64,000 bases of DNA, taken from assembly GCF_017549005.1 (NCBI RefSeq), contig NZ_JAFYYT010000047.1, forward strand, positions 120,068 through 184,067, in the 5' to 3' direction. A program made the position numbers and the translations under genes. This document shows positions 1-9,700 of this stretch, piece by piece. The notes below the pieces were generated by a model that was given only the letters and a program-made list of their open reading frames with translations, ran no database searches and was not told the DNA's origin. Every line of letters begins with the position of its first letter. The stretch's first letter is position 1. Source of the stretch: Ruminococcus sp. (GTDB lineage Bacteria; Bacillota; Clostridia; Oscillospirales; Ruminococcaceae).

Positions 1-305
1 CATTTCACGGAAGGACTGCTGCCCGAGCCGTGGTCTATCAGTACCCAGCCGTCGGGACTGAAGGTGTATATCCAGTCGATATATATTCCCTTCGATGCCG
101 TAAGGTCTTCTCCGCTTGCCTTGTCGATGACCTTGTATATATGCCAGTCGCCCACAAGCTTTTCCTCTGTTATCGGAACGACTTTTATCTCCGTGACAGT
201 CTGCTTTGCATCACTCTCGGACGCAGACGCGGCTGTGACTGAACCGAACGGAATAATGAGCATAGCTGACGCGAGAAATGCTGCTGATATTTTTCGTAAT
301 TTCAT
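1..305 (-). CDS. Secreted protein, 5' part only
   Basis: This minus-strand reading frame runs off the left edge of the window, so only about the first 101 residues are visible. It begins MKLRKISAAFLASAMLII, a clear Sec signal peptide with a basic start and hydrophobic core, probably cleaved near TAASA. The mature part contains KLVGDWHIYKVID and WIYTFSPDGW, resembling the start of a lipocalin-like or beta-barrel extracellular domain, but I cannot assign a family. A strong AAGGAG site lies about 9 bases before the ATG, and a consensus promoter is found at 351-378. The product is probably exported. Its function is unknown. Confidence 0.75.
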   Translation of the reverse strand, partial: MKLRKISAAFLASAMLIIPFGSVTAASASESDAKQTVTEIKVVPITEEKLVGDWHIYKVIDKASGEDLTASKGIYIDWIYTFSPDGWVLIDHGSGSSPSVK

Positions 306-350
306 TATGATCACTCCTTCTTTTTGCCTGTATGGCAGGTCTATGTTTAT

Positions 351-378
351 ATTATACCAAAAAAGCGGTTTTTGTCAA
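351..378 (-). promoter_or_regulatory. Sigma-A promoter for the truncated secreted protein
   Basis: Read on the minus strand there is a perfect TTGACA (373-378), a 16-bp spacer and a perfect TATAAT (351-356). The start codon at 305 lies about 45 bases beyond the -10 box. Confidence 0.8.
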
Positions 379-434
379 CTGATTTTGTGCTGTCAGGCTG
401 AAATAATTATACAGATGTAAAATACAAAAAAAGC

Positions 435-463
435 GTGACAACGCAGGAAAAATGTGCTATAAT
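435..463 (+). promoter_or_regulatory. metG promoter
   Basis: GTGACA (435-440), a 17-bp spacer and TATAAT (458-463). The leader to the metG start at 528 is only about 60 bases, too short for a T-box. Confidence 0.75.
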
Positions 464-527
464 ATAATTTGTATCCCTTTCTTTCATTTGGAAACGGGAA
501 ATAAACACTAAGATTGGAGCGATCCTT

Positions 528-2513
528 ATGTCAAAGAAACCCTTTTACATTACCACACCGATTTATTATCCGTCGGGCGATCCGCATATCGGACACTGCT
601 ACACCACAGTAGCCTGCGATACTATAGCCCGTTACAAGCGAATGCAGGGTTATGACGTAATGTTCCTTACAGGCACAGACGAGCACGGCCTGAAAATAGA
701 GCAGAAAGCTGCCGAGCAGGGCGTAACTCCCAAGGAGTACGTTGACGTTATCGTGAGCAAATTCAAGAACCTCTGGAAATACATGAACATTTCCTACGAC
801 AGATATATCCGTACCACTGACGACTACCACGTAGAAGCGGTACAGAAGATATTCAAGGCTCTCTACGACAAGGGCTACATCTACAAGGGCGAATATTCGG
901 GCAAGTACTGCACTCCATGCGAGAGCTTCTGGACAGACTCCCAGCTTGACGAGAACGGTTGCTGTCCCGAGTGTCACAGACCTGTCAAGTTCGCAAAGGA
1001 AGAAGCTTATTTCTTCAAGATGTCTCCCTTTGCTGAGCGTATAGAGAAGCTCCTCATGGAGACAGACTACCTCCGTCCGAAGACAAGAGCTGTTGAGCTG
1101 GTAAACAACTTCATCAAGCCCGGTCTCGAGGACCTCTGCGTATCGCGAACCTCATTCACATGGGGAGTTCCCGTATCTTTCGACGAAAAGCACGTTGTAT
1201 ACGTATGGATAGACGCGCTTTCAAACTATATCACAGCTCTCGGCTATGAGAACTCGGCACACAGCGACTTTGAGAAGTACTGGCCTGCCGACGTTCATAT
1301 GGTTGCAAAGGACATCATGCGTTTCCACGCTATCATATGGCCTGCAATGCTCATGGCTCTCGACCTGCCTCTCCCGAAGCACCTTGCAGTACACGGCTAT
1401 ATCACAATGCAGAGCAAGGGCGGCGAGAGCGTAAAGATGTCGAAGTCCCTCGGCAATGTAGTTGACCCCTTCGTACTTGGCGAGCGTTACGGCTGCGACT
1501 CCATAAGATACCATATCCTCCGCGAAATGGCTCTCGGAGCAGACAGCCTCTTCTCAAACGAGATAATGATAAACCGTATCAATTCCGACCTTGCAAACGG
1601 CTTCGGAAACCTTGTTTCACGTACCGTCGCAATGGCTGACAAGTATTTCGGCGGAACTCTCCCGACAGAGCGCGAAAGCAACGCTCTCGACGACGAGTTC
1701 AAGGCAACAGTTTCCGCACTCTGCGGCGAAGTTGACAAATGTATCGACGAGACAAAGCTCAAACAGGCTCTCGAGGAGATATCAAAGGTCGTTGACCGTG
1801 CAAACAAGTACATCGACGAGACAGAGCCGTGGAAGCTTGGCAAGGACGAGGCTAAGAAGGCTCGCCTTGCGGCAGTTCTCTACAATCTTCTTGAAGCTAT
1901 CCGTATAACCTCATCTCTCCTCGCCCCCTTCATGCCTACCACAATGCCGAAGGTATGGGAGCAGATAGGCGCAACAGCAGCAGATGTCGAGTACGAAAAG
2001 CTCGGCAGGTTCGGCGTACTTCCCGAGAATGTAACAGTCCATAAGGGAGAGATACTCTTCCCGAGAATAGACGTTGACAAGGAGATAGAGGAGCTCAACG
2101 CCATACTCACAAAGAATATGGAGGCTGCAAAGGCAAAGCTCTCAGCAGAGGAAAAGGGCGAAGCTCCCGCAGAAGCTGTACAGCTCGCACCCGAGATAAC
2201 TATCGACGACTTTGCAAAGGTAGAGATAAGAGTTGCAAAGGTAGTTGCCTGTGAAAAGGTGAAGAAGTCGGACAAGCTCCTTTGCCTGCAGCTTGACGAC
2301 GGAATGGGCGGACGTCAGGTAGTATCGGGAATCGCTCAGTATTACCAGCCCGAGGACCTTATCGGAAAGAAGCTCCAGCTCATTGCAAACCTCAAGCCCG
2401 TAAAGCTCAGAGGAGTTGACAGCAACGGCATGATCTGCGCGGCTGATACTCCCGACGGAGTTAAGGTGATATTTGTGGACGACAGCATACCTGTCGGCTC
2501 AAAGGTAAGATAA
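528..2513 (+). CDS. metG: Methionyl-tRNA synthetase
   Basis: Class I aminoacyl-tRNA synthetase that charges tRNA-Met in the cytoplasm. The 661-residue protein has the HIGH motif at residues 20-23 (GDPHIGH) and KMSKS from residue 303 (KMSKSLGN). Two CxxC knuckles (C128/C131 and C146/C149) form the zinc-binding insert typical of the MetG1 type. From about residue 558 there is a C-terminal Trbp111/EMAP-like tRNA-binding domain (IDDFAKVEIRVAKV...), which in this family promotes dimerisation and tRNA binding. GGAG precedes the ATG by about 9 bases. The stop codon TAA directly abuts the ATG of the next gene, suggesting translational coupling. Confidence 0.97.
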   Translation: MSKKPFYITTPIYYPSGDPHIGHCYTTVACDTIARYKRMQGYDVMFLTGTDEHGLKIEQKAAEQGVTPKEYVDVIVSKFKNLWKYMNISYDRYIRTTDDYHVEAVQKIFKALYDKGYIYKGEYSGKYCTPCESFWTDSQLDENGCCPECHRPVKFAKEEAYFFKMSPFAERIEKLLMETDYLRPKTRAVELVNNFIKPGLEDLCVSRTSFTWGVPVSFDEKHVVYVWIDALSNYITALGYENSAHSDFEKYWPADVHMVAKDIMRFHAIIWPAMLMALDLPLPKHLAVHGYITMQSKGGESVKMSKSLGNVVDPFVLGERYGCDSIRYHILREMALGADSLFSNEIMINRINSDLANGFGNLVSRTVAMADKYFGGTLPTERESNALDDEFKATVSALCGEVDKCIDETKLKQALEEISKVVDRANKYIDETEPWKLGKDEAKKARLAAVLYNLLEAIRITSSLLAPFMPTTMPKVWEQIGATAADVEYEKLGRFGVLPENVTVHKGEILFPRIDVDKEIEELNAILTKNMEAAKAKLSAEEKGEAPAEAVQLAPEITIDDFAKVEIRVAKVVACEKVKKSDKLLCLQLDDGMGGRQVVSGIAQYYQPEDLIGKKLQLIANLKPVKLRGVDSNGMICAADTPDGVKVIFVDDSIPVGSKVR

Positions 2514-2837
2514 ATGTACGGGGAGATATACTCCTCGGTGAAGCGTTGGCTTCAGGAGATATCGCAGAAATATCAGGGCAAAGTAAAAATAACGGTAAAG
2601 AACGACTCTCCCGGACACTTTTGGGCAGACGTTGACACTGACCGCTGTTTTGGCGAGCTTATAGTATCGGAGAGCGGATTCCGCCCTTACAGATACGTGT
2701 CCTTCACTGTACTTGACAGCAGGGCGGATACAGCGCAGCAACCTGTTTTCGTATACTTTGACAGCGAAAAAGATACTCCCGGGGACGTTCTCCGCGGACT
2801 TGACAAGGGTATTGCCTTTATCATCACTGATATTTAG
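2514..2837 (+). CDS. Small hypothetical protein coupled to metG
   Basis: A 107-residue soluble protein with no signal peptide or membrane segment. Its ATG follows the metG stop codon with no gap, and a strong terminator follows it, so it is probably the second gene of a metG operon. The sequence alternates polar and aromatic residues (VKITVKNDSPGHFWADVD, PYRYVSFTVLD), consistent with a small beta-rich fold. I do not recognise the family. The coupling suggests co-expression with metG but does not prove a shared function. Confidence 0.75.
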   Translation: MYGEIYSSVKRWLQEISQKYQGKVKITVKNDSPGHFWADVDTDRCFGELIVSESGFRPYRYVSFTVLDSRADTAQQPVFVYFDSEKDTPGDVLRGLDKGIAFIITDI

Positions 2838-2843
2838 TTTTTT

Positions 2844-2880
2844 AAGCCCCTGACATTATGTCAGGGGCTTGTTTTCTGTT
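2844..2880 (+). terminator. Terminator after metG operon
   Basis: A perfect 12-bp stem (2844-2855 with 2859-2870) with a 3-base loop, followed by a T-rich run (GTTTTCTGTTCTTT). Confidence 0.85.
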
Positions 2881-2948
2881 CTTTCGACATCAAACGTATC
2901 CTATCGCCAAAAAAGCAGATATGTAATATAATGTAACAGTTTTTTTAC

Positions 2949-2977
2949 TTGACATATTTTACCTTTTGACTTATAAT
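2949..2977 (+). promoter_or_regulatory. Consensus promoter for zinc-ribbon protein gene
   Basis: Perfect TTGACA (2949-2954), a 17-bp spacer and perfect TATAAT (2972-2977), about 78 bases before the ATG at 3055. Confidence 0.85.
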
Positions 2978-3054
2978 AATTATAAATTCAGAAGCCGATT
3001 TAAGGCGGCTGTAAGCTTAAAGATACGGAATACACAAAAAACAGGAGGAATATT

Positions 3055-4605
3055 ATGATCTGCAAAAAGTGCGGAAGCGAAATGCCCGAGGACGCTCTGT
3101 TCTGTACGGAGTGCGGAGCTTCGCTCAAAAAGGAAGATACACCTGTTACAGAAACTGTGAACGAGACTACAGAGGAAATAAAGGAAACTGCCGGAGAAAT
3201 AAAGGAAACGGCAGAACAAGCCGCAGAAGAGGCTAAGGAAACTTTCAGGGACGACGAGCCAACCTCCATTCTTCCTCATCTTGAAGAGGTCATCGCAAAT
3301 AACGAGGAGGCTCTCAGCCTTACTCAGGAGGACGTGCAGCTCCTCAACGACGAGCCTACGGAGATACTCAGCTCCTCGGAGACAATAGAGCTCCCCGAGC
3401 CTGACCCTGTTCCCGAGCCCGAAAGCGTTACGGAGGTCTTACATACTGACGGGGATAAGCCTGCGGAGTTCCCGAAACAGGAGGCTCCCGCAGCTGCTGT
3501 GAATGGCGCTGCCGACGCTTTCAATGACAACAGCAATACAATGGAGATACCTGTTCAGGGCGGACAGGACTATTACAGCAATCCGCAGTATGCCGCACAG
3601 CAGAGCGCTCCCGTAATACCGCCCCAGCAGCCGGTACAGACAGCTCCCGAGCCTGCGCCCATGCCGCAGCAGCCGGCAGAGCAGCCGAAGGTCCGCAAAA
3701 AGGTAGGCGGAGGACGTATCTTCGGAGCTTCACTTGTGACTATATTCGCAGTATTGTTCATGCTCCTGTTCAGCTTTGTACTTGCGATAAAGCTGGGTGC
3801 AAACGGCTCGGTCATCAGGAGAAGATTTGAAAAGCTGAACGACCAGACCGTTCTCACAGCCGAATTTGACGGCAAGGAGCTTTCAAAGACGCTGTACAAC
3901 TCACTCGGCTTCAGGACTGCAACTCATGGAATGGCAGACGAAGCGGCTTTCAAGAGATATCTCCTTGCGACCGACTTCCGTGAGTACGCAGGACGGGTTG
4001 CGGAGGACTACCTTGATTTCATAATAGACGGCGAAGGTTCAAATCCTTCAATAACAGCAGGCGATTTTGTGAATGATTTCGTGAAAGCAAACAGCAGCGC
4101 CGCAGAGGACGAGTTCGGATACGAGCTCACCGACGAGGACTATGAGCTTCTCGAAAAGAATCTCGACAAGGACAATTTCTCCGATTCTCTCAGCGTAAGA
4201 GAGTGGAGAAGACAGCTCGGCTTTGACATTGACAAGCTCAGCTACCTGTTCTCATTCATAACTATCGGAATCATCGGCGGTATCGTACTGCTCTTCCTTA
4301 TATGGATAAGCGCTATCGTGGACAAGCGCGCAAAGCACGTAACGGGCTTCTTTGCAACGATATTCAATATCGTGGGAATAATAGTGTTCCTGTCGGGACT
4401 TGTTATCATCGTAGGCTCGGCAGTAGCCTTCACATTCACACATAATGTGGGCTTCTACCTGTCCGAGAGCCTTCTTCTCCCGTTATCAGTGATACTGCTC
4501 ATAATCGGCGGCGCGGAGCTCCTCCTTGGTTTCGTTTTCAGAAAGTCCAACAGGATAATAAAGAAAAAGGCAAAGAAAGCAGCAGCTGCAAACGCACAGA
4601 AATAA
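3055..4605 (+). CDS. Zinc-ribbon multi-pass membrane protein
   Basis: The 516-residue protein starts with a zinc ribbon (MICKKCGSEMPEDALFCTECG; C3, C6, C17, C20). A long acidic and then Pro/Gln-rich disordered segment follows to about residue 215. One membrane helix lies near 222-248, a soluble, mostly helical region spans about 260-390, and three more membrane helices lie near 395-421, 431-455 and 470-492. This zinc-ribbon/linker/membrane layout is common in Clostridia, but no function is established. GGAGGA lies 5 bases before the ATG. It is monocistronic, with its own consensus promoter and a terminator downstream. Confidence 0.85.
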   Translation: MICKKCGSEMPEDALFCTECGASLKKEDTPVTETVNETTEEIKETAGEIKETAEQAAEEAKETFRDDEPTSILPHLEEVIANNEEALSLTQEDVQLLNDEPTEILSSSETIELPEPDPVPEPESVTEVLHTDGDKPAEFPKQEAPAAAVNGAADAFNDNSNTMEIPVQGGQDYYSNPQYAAQQSAPVIPPQQPVQTAPEPAPMPQQPAEQPKVRKKVGGGRIFGASLVTIFAVLFMLLFSFVLAIKLGANGSVIRRRFEKLNDQTVLTAEFDGKELSKTLYNSLGFRTATHGMADEAAFKRYLLATDFREYAGRVAEDYLDFIIDGEGSNPSITAGDFVNDFVKANSSAAEDEFGYELTDEDYELLEKNLDKDNFSDSLSVREWRRQLGFDIDKLSYLFSFITIGIIGGIVLLFLIWISAIVDKRAKHVTGFFATIFNIVGIIVFLSGLVIIVGSAVAFTFTHNVGFYLSESLLLPLSVILLIIGGAELLLGFVFRKSNRIIKKKAKKAAAANAQK

Positions 4606-4617
4606 CGAATAATAAAA

Positions 4618-4690
4618 TCCGGAAGTATACTGTGGTACCTATATAGAGTACAAAACTGCTAAATGAGTACACAGTATACCTCCGGACTTT
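4618..4690. terminator. Bidirectional long-stem terminator between convergent genes
   Basis: Two 17-base arms (4618-4634 and 4670-4686) pair with a single non-Watson-Crick position, which becomes a G-U pair in the minus-strand transcript. The loop is 35 bases. A T-run (CTTTTTG) follows on the plus strand. It sits between the converging genes ending at 4605 and 4696. Confidence 0.6.
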
Positions 4691-4695
4691 TTGTG

Positions 4696-5046
4696 CTATT
4701 CTGCCGTTTCAACCAAATAACGGAGCCTTTCAGCGATCTCTTCTCTGTACTTGCAGTTTTCGGGCTCAACGGAGAAAGAAACGATATCGTAATCAATGTC
4801 ATACACCATAGTAAAGGGAACATCTCCCATATTACATCTATATTGTCTGCACCACATGAGTTCTTGGCCGTTTTCGGTTCCGGCGAGCATATCAGCTTTT
4901 CTGAGCAGTTCAATAAAGAAGCGCAGAGCAGCTCCGCGTTCACCGTTTTTGTAAAAAACTGACGGTATGAGTTCTTTTTCGTTGAAATTCAGCTCAAAGC
5001 AGTTGTCAAAGCCTGCCTTTGACTTTCTGTAACCGATACTTACCAT
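4696..5046 (-). CDS. Hypothetical protein, 116 aa
   Basis: A small soluble protein (MVSIGYRKSKAGFDNC...) with no signal peptide or membrane segment. AAGGAGG stands about 9 bases before the ATG, which supports real translation. A terminator-like hairpin shared with the convergent neighbour lies just after the stop. The sequence mixes aromatic and acidic residues (FTMVYDIDYDIVSFSVE) and suggests an alpha/beta fold. I do not recognise a family or function. Confidence 0.7.
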   Translation of the reverse strand: MVSIGYRKSKAGFDNCFELNFNEKELIPSVFYKNGERGAALRFFIELLRKADMLAGTENGQELMWCRQYRCNMGDVPFTMVYDIDYDIVSFSVEPENCKYREEIAERLRYLVETAE

Positions 5047-5149
5047 AGCTTATGCCCTCCTTTTTCTTTAATCATACATCTGTATGCGGGATTTGTCAAT
5101 GAGGAACTCTTCCGGAGAATGGCTGATAGCAGGCGGAACGTCTCCCTAC

Positions 5150-5178
5150 TTGTTTTTTTCTCCGAAAAGTGGTATAAT
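5150..5178 (+). promoter_or_regulatory. Promoter for PHP phosphatase gene
   Basis: TTGTTT (5150-5155), a 17-bp spacer and perfect TATAAT (5173-5178). It lies 25 bases before the ATG at 5203, which decides the start: the in-frame ATG at 5119 lies upstream of this promoter. Confidence 0.65.
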
Positions 5179-5202
5179 CATACTTTGAAAGGGGAGATTG
5201 GA

Positions 5203-5967
5203 ATGTTTGCCAATTACCATACGCATACCTGCCGCTGCGGACACGCGCAGGGAGAGGACAGGGAGTTCGTTGAGCACGCTATTGCAGGCGGAATAAAGGT
5301 CCTCGGCTTTGCGGATCACTGTCCGTGGGTGTTTGATAACGGGTATGTTTCGGATATAAGAATGAAACTATCGGAGGTCGAGGGATATTTCAGGTCGCTC
5401 ACTGACCTTAAAAAGGAATATTCCGACGATATCAGGATATATATAGGTTTTGAGGCGGAGTACATACCTCAGCTCATCGAAGCGCAGGACAGACTTCTTG
5501 CTGATTATCCCCTTGATTATATGATAATGGGACAGCATTTCAACGACCCCGAGTACGAGGGGGACTACATGGGAGCTCCCGTATTCAGGGAGAGTCTGCT
5601 CATACAGTACGTCGACAGGATAATAGAGGGAATGGAGTCGGGAAGATACCGCTATGTAGCTCATCCCGACCTGATACGCTACATGGGCGGCGACGAGGAG
5701 TACGAAAAGCATATGACGCGCCTGTGCGAGTACCTTAAAGTCAAGGATATCCCTGTTGAGATTAATCTGCTGGGTATGGCAGGCGGCAGGCACTATCCCT
5801 CGGACAGGTTTTTCAGTATCGCACAGAAGATCGGCAACAAGGCCATAATCGGCTGTGACGCACATATCCCCGGAGCCCTCTGCGACAGCGCAGCAATAAA
5901 GAGAGGCAGGGAGTTCGCAGACAGATACGGACTTGAAATAGTCGAATCGCTTCACGGCCTGGAATGA
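5203..5967 (+). CDS. PHP-family histidinol-phosphatase-like protein
   Basis: A 254-residue PHP-domain metal-dependent phosphoesterase resembling HisJ/HisK-type histidinol phosphatases. Visible metal-ligand motifs in order are YHTHTCRCGHA at the N-terminus, GFADHCP, FEAEY, MGQHF, YVAHPDL and GCDAHIP near the C-terminus, covering all the expected His/Asp/Glu ligand positions of the PHP TIM barrel. The family dephosphorylates L-histidinol phosphate in histidine synthesis, but no other his gene is nearby, so a different phosphoester substrate is possible. I chose the ATG at 5203 because GGGGAG precedes it and the promoter lies immediately upstream. Confidence 0.88.
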   Translation: MFANYHTHTCRCGHAQGEDREFVEHAIAGGIKVLGFADHCPWVFDNGYVSDIRMKLSEVEGYFRSLTDLKKEYSDDIRIYIGFEAEYIPQLIEAQDRLLADYPLDYMIMGQHFNDPEYEGDYMGAPVFRESLLIQYVDRIIEGMESGRYRYVAHPDLIRYMGGDEEYEKHMTRLCEYLKVKDIPVEINLLGMAGGRHYPSDRFFSIAQKIGNKAIIGCDAHIPGALCDSAAIKRGREFADRYGLEIVESLHGLE

Positions 5968-5996
5968 TAAAGCCGTTAGTATGCGGGGTGCAGGGT

Positions 5997-6131
5997 ATGC
6001 GCCAATATGATAGATTAAAAATGCAGGGGCAGTGTCTATACTGTCCCGTGATGTTTCACATATGCGGTCGGGCTGATGCAGGTATCAGTCCCTGCAATGA
6101 TAATTGCGGAACAAAAGGAGAGATTGAATGA
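5997..6131 (+). CDS. Possible 44-aa Cys-rich small protein, coupled to pth
   Basis: This short frame translates as MRQYDRLKMQGQCLYCPVMF..., with five cysteines: a CLYC pair, then CG, CN and NC. Its TGA stop overlaps the pth ATG (ATGA arrangement), and the pth ribosome binding site lies inside it, as expected for translational coupling. The Cys spacing could bind a metal. The ribosome binding site for this ORF is weak (GGGGTGCAGGG, poorly spaced), and the region could instead be only a leader with hairpins. Function is unknown. Confidence 0.4.
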   Translation: MRQYDRLKMQGQCLYCPVMFHICGRADAGISPCNDNCGTKGEIE

Positions 6132-6754
6132 GTATTTTTGATGTGTTCGACAGGATAGCCGCAAATTCTTCCGCGGCAAGAGGTAAAATAGAATATGTGA
6201 TAACCGGACTGGGCAACCCCGGACTTGAATATGAGAATACCCGTCACAATGCAGGCTTCATGGTGCTTGACGAGCTTGCAAAGCAGCTGGGCGAAGATAT
6301 AAGCCGGCTGCGCTTCAAGGGCAAGACTGCCGAGGTAACTATCGAGGGTAAACGCTGTCTGCTGCTGAAGCCTACTACCTTTATGAACAACAGCGGCGAA
6401 GCCGTTGTACAGGCGCTGGAGTTCTACAAGATAGACGCGGCGAACCTCATTGTGGTATGCGACGATATCTCACTTGACTGCGGAAAGCTCCGCATACGCC
6501 GCAAGGGCAGCCACGGAGGACATAACGGTCTCCGCAGCATATGCGAACTGACCGGCAGGGACGACTTCCCACGCATAAAAATGGGAGTGGGCAAGAAGCC
6601 TCACCCCGACTACGACCTTGCAAAGTGGGTGCTCGGAAAGTTCGGCAAGGAGGACGGAGAGCTCATGAATGAGTCCGTGAAAAACGCCTGCGAGTGCATA
6701 AAGCTCATGGTACAGGGCAAAACGGACGAAGCCATGAACAAGTACAACTCATGA
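6128..6754 (+). CDS. pth: Peptidyl-tRNA hydrolase
   Basis: This enzyme recycles peptidyl-tRNA released from stalled ribosomes by cleaving the ester bond between peptide and tRNA. The 208-residue protein contains TGLGNPGLEYENTRHNAGF with the catalytic His at residue 40, KPTTFMNNSGEAV, and CDDISLDCGKLRIRRKGSHG, all diagnostic of bacterial Pth. Compared with the E. coli enzyme, where the catalytic His is residue 20, there is an N-terminal extension of about 20 residues (MSIFDVFDRIAANSS...). AAAGGAGAG precedes the ATG. The gene sits just before mfd, the same pth-mfd order as in Bacillus. Confidence 0.96.
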   Translation: MSIFDVFDRIAANSSAARGKIEYVITGLGNPGLEYENTRHNAGFMVLDELAKQLGEDISRLRFKGKTAEVTIEGKRCLLLKPTTFMNNSGEAVVQALEFYKIDAANLIVVCDDISLDCGKLRIRRKGSHGGHNGLRSICELTGRDDFPRIKMGVGKKPHPDYDLAKWVLGKFGKEDGELMNESVKNACECIKLMVQGKTDEAMNKYNS

Positions 6755-6779
6755 CATCCATTCTTTAACGGAGAGAGCA

Positions 6780-9700
6780 ATGAACATCTTTAAAGACACG
6801 TTTACCGAGCTTGCAGGCTTTAAAAGTCTGCGTGAAGCCATTGATAAGAATATCTCACCCGTCTCCGTGACGGGCCTTTCCCATATACACAGGGCGCAGC
6901 TCGTTCACGCTCTCGGCGGAAAGAAGATAAACCTCGTTGTTACAGGCACAGAAGCCGAAGCAAAGAAGCTCTGCGATGACATAAACACTATGGCAGGCAG
7001 TGAGGAGGCTGTGCTTTTTCCGTCTAAGGAGCTTGTTTTCACTCCTGTTGACAGTACCAACCACGAGTACGAGCATATGCGCATATCAGCGCTCATAAAG
7101 GCGGCAAAGAGCCGCTGCTCCGTGATATGTGCAAGTATCGAGGCTGTTATGCAGCCCGTTATCCCTGTGGGAGTTCTTATCGCTGCAGGGATCGAGATGA
7201 CGCAGGGTCAGGAGATAAACCTGACGGATATTGCGCTGACTCTTGCAAAGTGCGGCTATCAGCGCTGCGAAAAGGTTGAGGGTGCTTCACAGTTCTCAAT
7301 AAGAGGCTCTATCCTCGATATTTTCCCCGTGCAGGCGGATAAGCCTGTCCGTATAGAGCTGTGGGGCGACGAGATAGACAGCATTTCAGAGTTCGAGACC
7401 GATACTCAGCGACGCACGGAGGCTCTCGAAAAGGTGGAGATTTACCCCTCGGGCGAAGTCCTCTATGACAACAACGAGCTTGCGGACAGGATAGAGGAGC
7501 TGTGCAAAAAAGTCCGCGGAAAGCGCATGGACGCGGTCCGCGAGCATCTCGGCGCAGACGTTCACAGGCTGAGGGCAGGGGAGATACTGGCTCACAGCGT
7601 CAAGTACTACCCACTTGTCTACGGCGAGCCCTCCACGGTTTTCGACTACATAGACGGAGTTGTGCTTTTCAGCGATTATTCCGACGTTATGGACAACGCC
7701 GCAGGAGTTCTTACGCGCCATAATGAAGATATAAAGATACTCATGGAGGACGGACAGCTCTGCAAGGGACTTGACGGTTATGTGCTGGAGCTCTCCGAAG
7801 TGCAGCATATCGCGGAAAAGAAAGTATGCCTCTATATGAGCAGCTTCATGCAGGGCGGAGAGCGTATAGATTTCCGCAGGCTCGTCAGCTTCGAGGCAAT
7901 GCAGACTGCCGCGTGGAGCGGTGAGATGAAGCAGCTCGTCGAGGACCTTGAGGACTTCAGACGCCGCGGCTACAAGATGATACTTGCGGCAGGCAGCGAC
8001 AAGACCCTGCCTATCATACAGCAGGACCTCGGAGAAAAAGGCATTCCCTGCGATATCCTCACTGACAGCTCCGAGGCTGTGAGCGGACGTGTGCTGCTCA
8101 TGTCGGGAAGTCTCAGCGGCGGATTTGAATATCCCGAAAACAAAACAGTTCTCATAACACAGGGGCGTTCTATGGACTCGGTCCGCAGAAAGCGCCGCAA
8201 AAAGAAGAATAAGGCAGAGGAGATACGCTCCCTTGCGGATATCACCGAGGGCGACCTCGTTGTACATTCGGGTCACGGTATCGGACGTTTCATCGGTATA
8301 CGCAAGCTCGAAATGGACGGAATAACAAAGGATTACATCACCATACAGTACGCAGGTACGGATAAGCTCTATATCCCTGTAACCCAGCTGGATATGGTGT
8401 CCAAATACATCGGTCCCCGCGATGACAGCGGCGTGAAGCTCAGCAAGCTCAGCTCAGGCGAGTGGCAGAAGACCAGGAACAACGTAAAACACGCTGTCAA
8501 GGACATGGCTCACGAGCTCATCGCCCTCTATGCAAAGCGTGAAAAGAGCGTGGGCTTCGCATTCTATCCCGACGACGAGATACAGCGCGATTTCGAGGAG
8601 CGTTTCCCCTATGTCGAGACCGACGATCAGCTCACATCTATCGCCGAAATAAAGGCTGATATGGAGCGCCCCCGTCCTATGGAGAGACTGCTCTGCGGCG
8701 ACGTTGGCTTCGGCAAGACCGAGGTGGCTCTGAGAGCTGCCATGAAGTGCGTCCTTTCGGGCAAGCAGTGCGCTATACTTGCGCCTACGACGGTTCTTGC
8801 CTATCAGCACTATCAGACGGCTCTGCGGCGTTTCGAGCACTTCCCCGTGAATATCGAGCTCCTCAGCAGATACCGCTCCCCGAAACAGCAGGAGGAGATA
8901 ATCAAGAAGCTGAAACAGGGGCGTATTGACCTCCTGATAGGTACTCACAAGATAATACAGAAGTCTGTGGTATTCAAGGACCTGGGACTTGCCATAATCG
9001 ACGAGGAACAGCGCTTCGGCGTGGCTCACAAGGAGAAGTTCAAGGAGAGCTTTGCAGGAGTTGACGTGCTCATGCTCTCGGCAACGCCTATCCCGAGGAC
9101 CCTCAATATGGCAATGAGCGGCATACGCGATATGTCTGTCATCGAGGAGCCGCCTCAGGACAGATATCCCGTTCAGACCTACGTCATCGAGTACAATATG
9201 GGTACGGTAGTACAGGCTATCGTCAGGGAGCTCCGACGCGGAGGACAGGTCTACTATATCCATAACCGCGTTGAGACCATACGCGCCTGCGCTTCACGTT
9301 TGCAGGAAATGCTCCCCGAAGCCCGTATCGCCGTGGCTCACGGTCAGATGAGCGAGGACGAGATGTCCGACATATGGGAGCAGCTCGTGGAGCATGATGT
9401 GGATATCCTTGTATGCACCACTATCATAGAGACAGGTGTGGACGTACCTAATGTAAATACCCTTATTATCGAGGATTCCGACAGATTCGGACTTTCGCAG
9501 CTGTATCAGCTCCGCGGACGTGTTGGACGTTCAAACCGCAGAGGCTATGCATATTTCACCTATCAGAGGGATAAGGTCCTCACGGAGATAGCTACGAAGA
9601 GACTGAACGCCATGAGGGAGTTCACACAGTTCGGCAGCGGTTTCCGCATAGCTCTCCGCGACCTTGAGATAAGAGGTGCGGGAAGTATCCTCGGCGGCAG

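Noticed and set aside
435-527. T-box riboswitch before metG
   Set aside because: The leader is only about 60 bases and contains no T-box or specifier stem.
5119-5202. N-terminal extension of the PHP phosphatase from an upstream ATG
   Set aside because: The -10 box at 5173-5178 lies inside it, and the family begins at the MFANYHTHT start.
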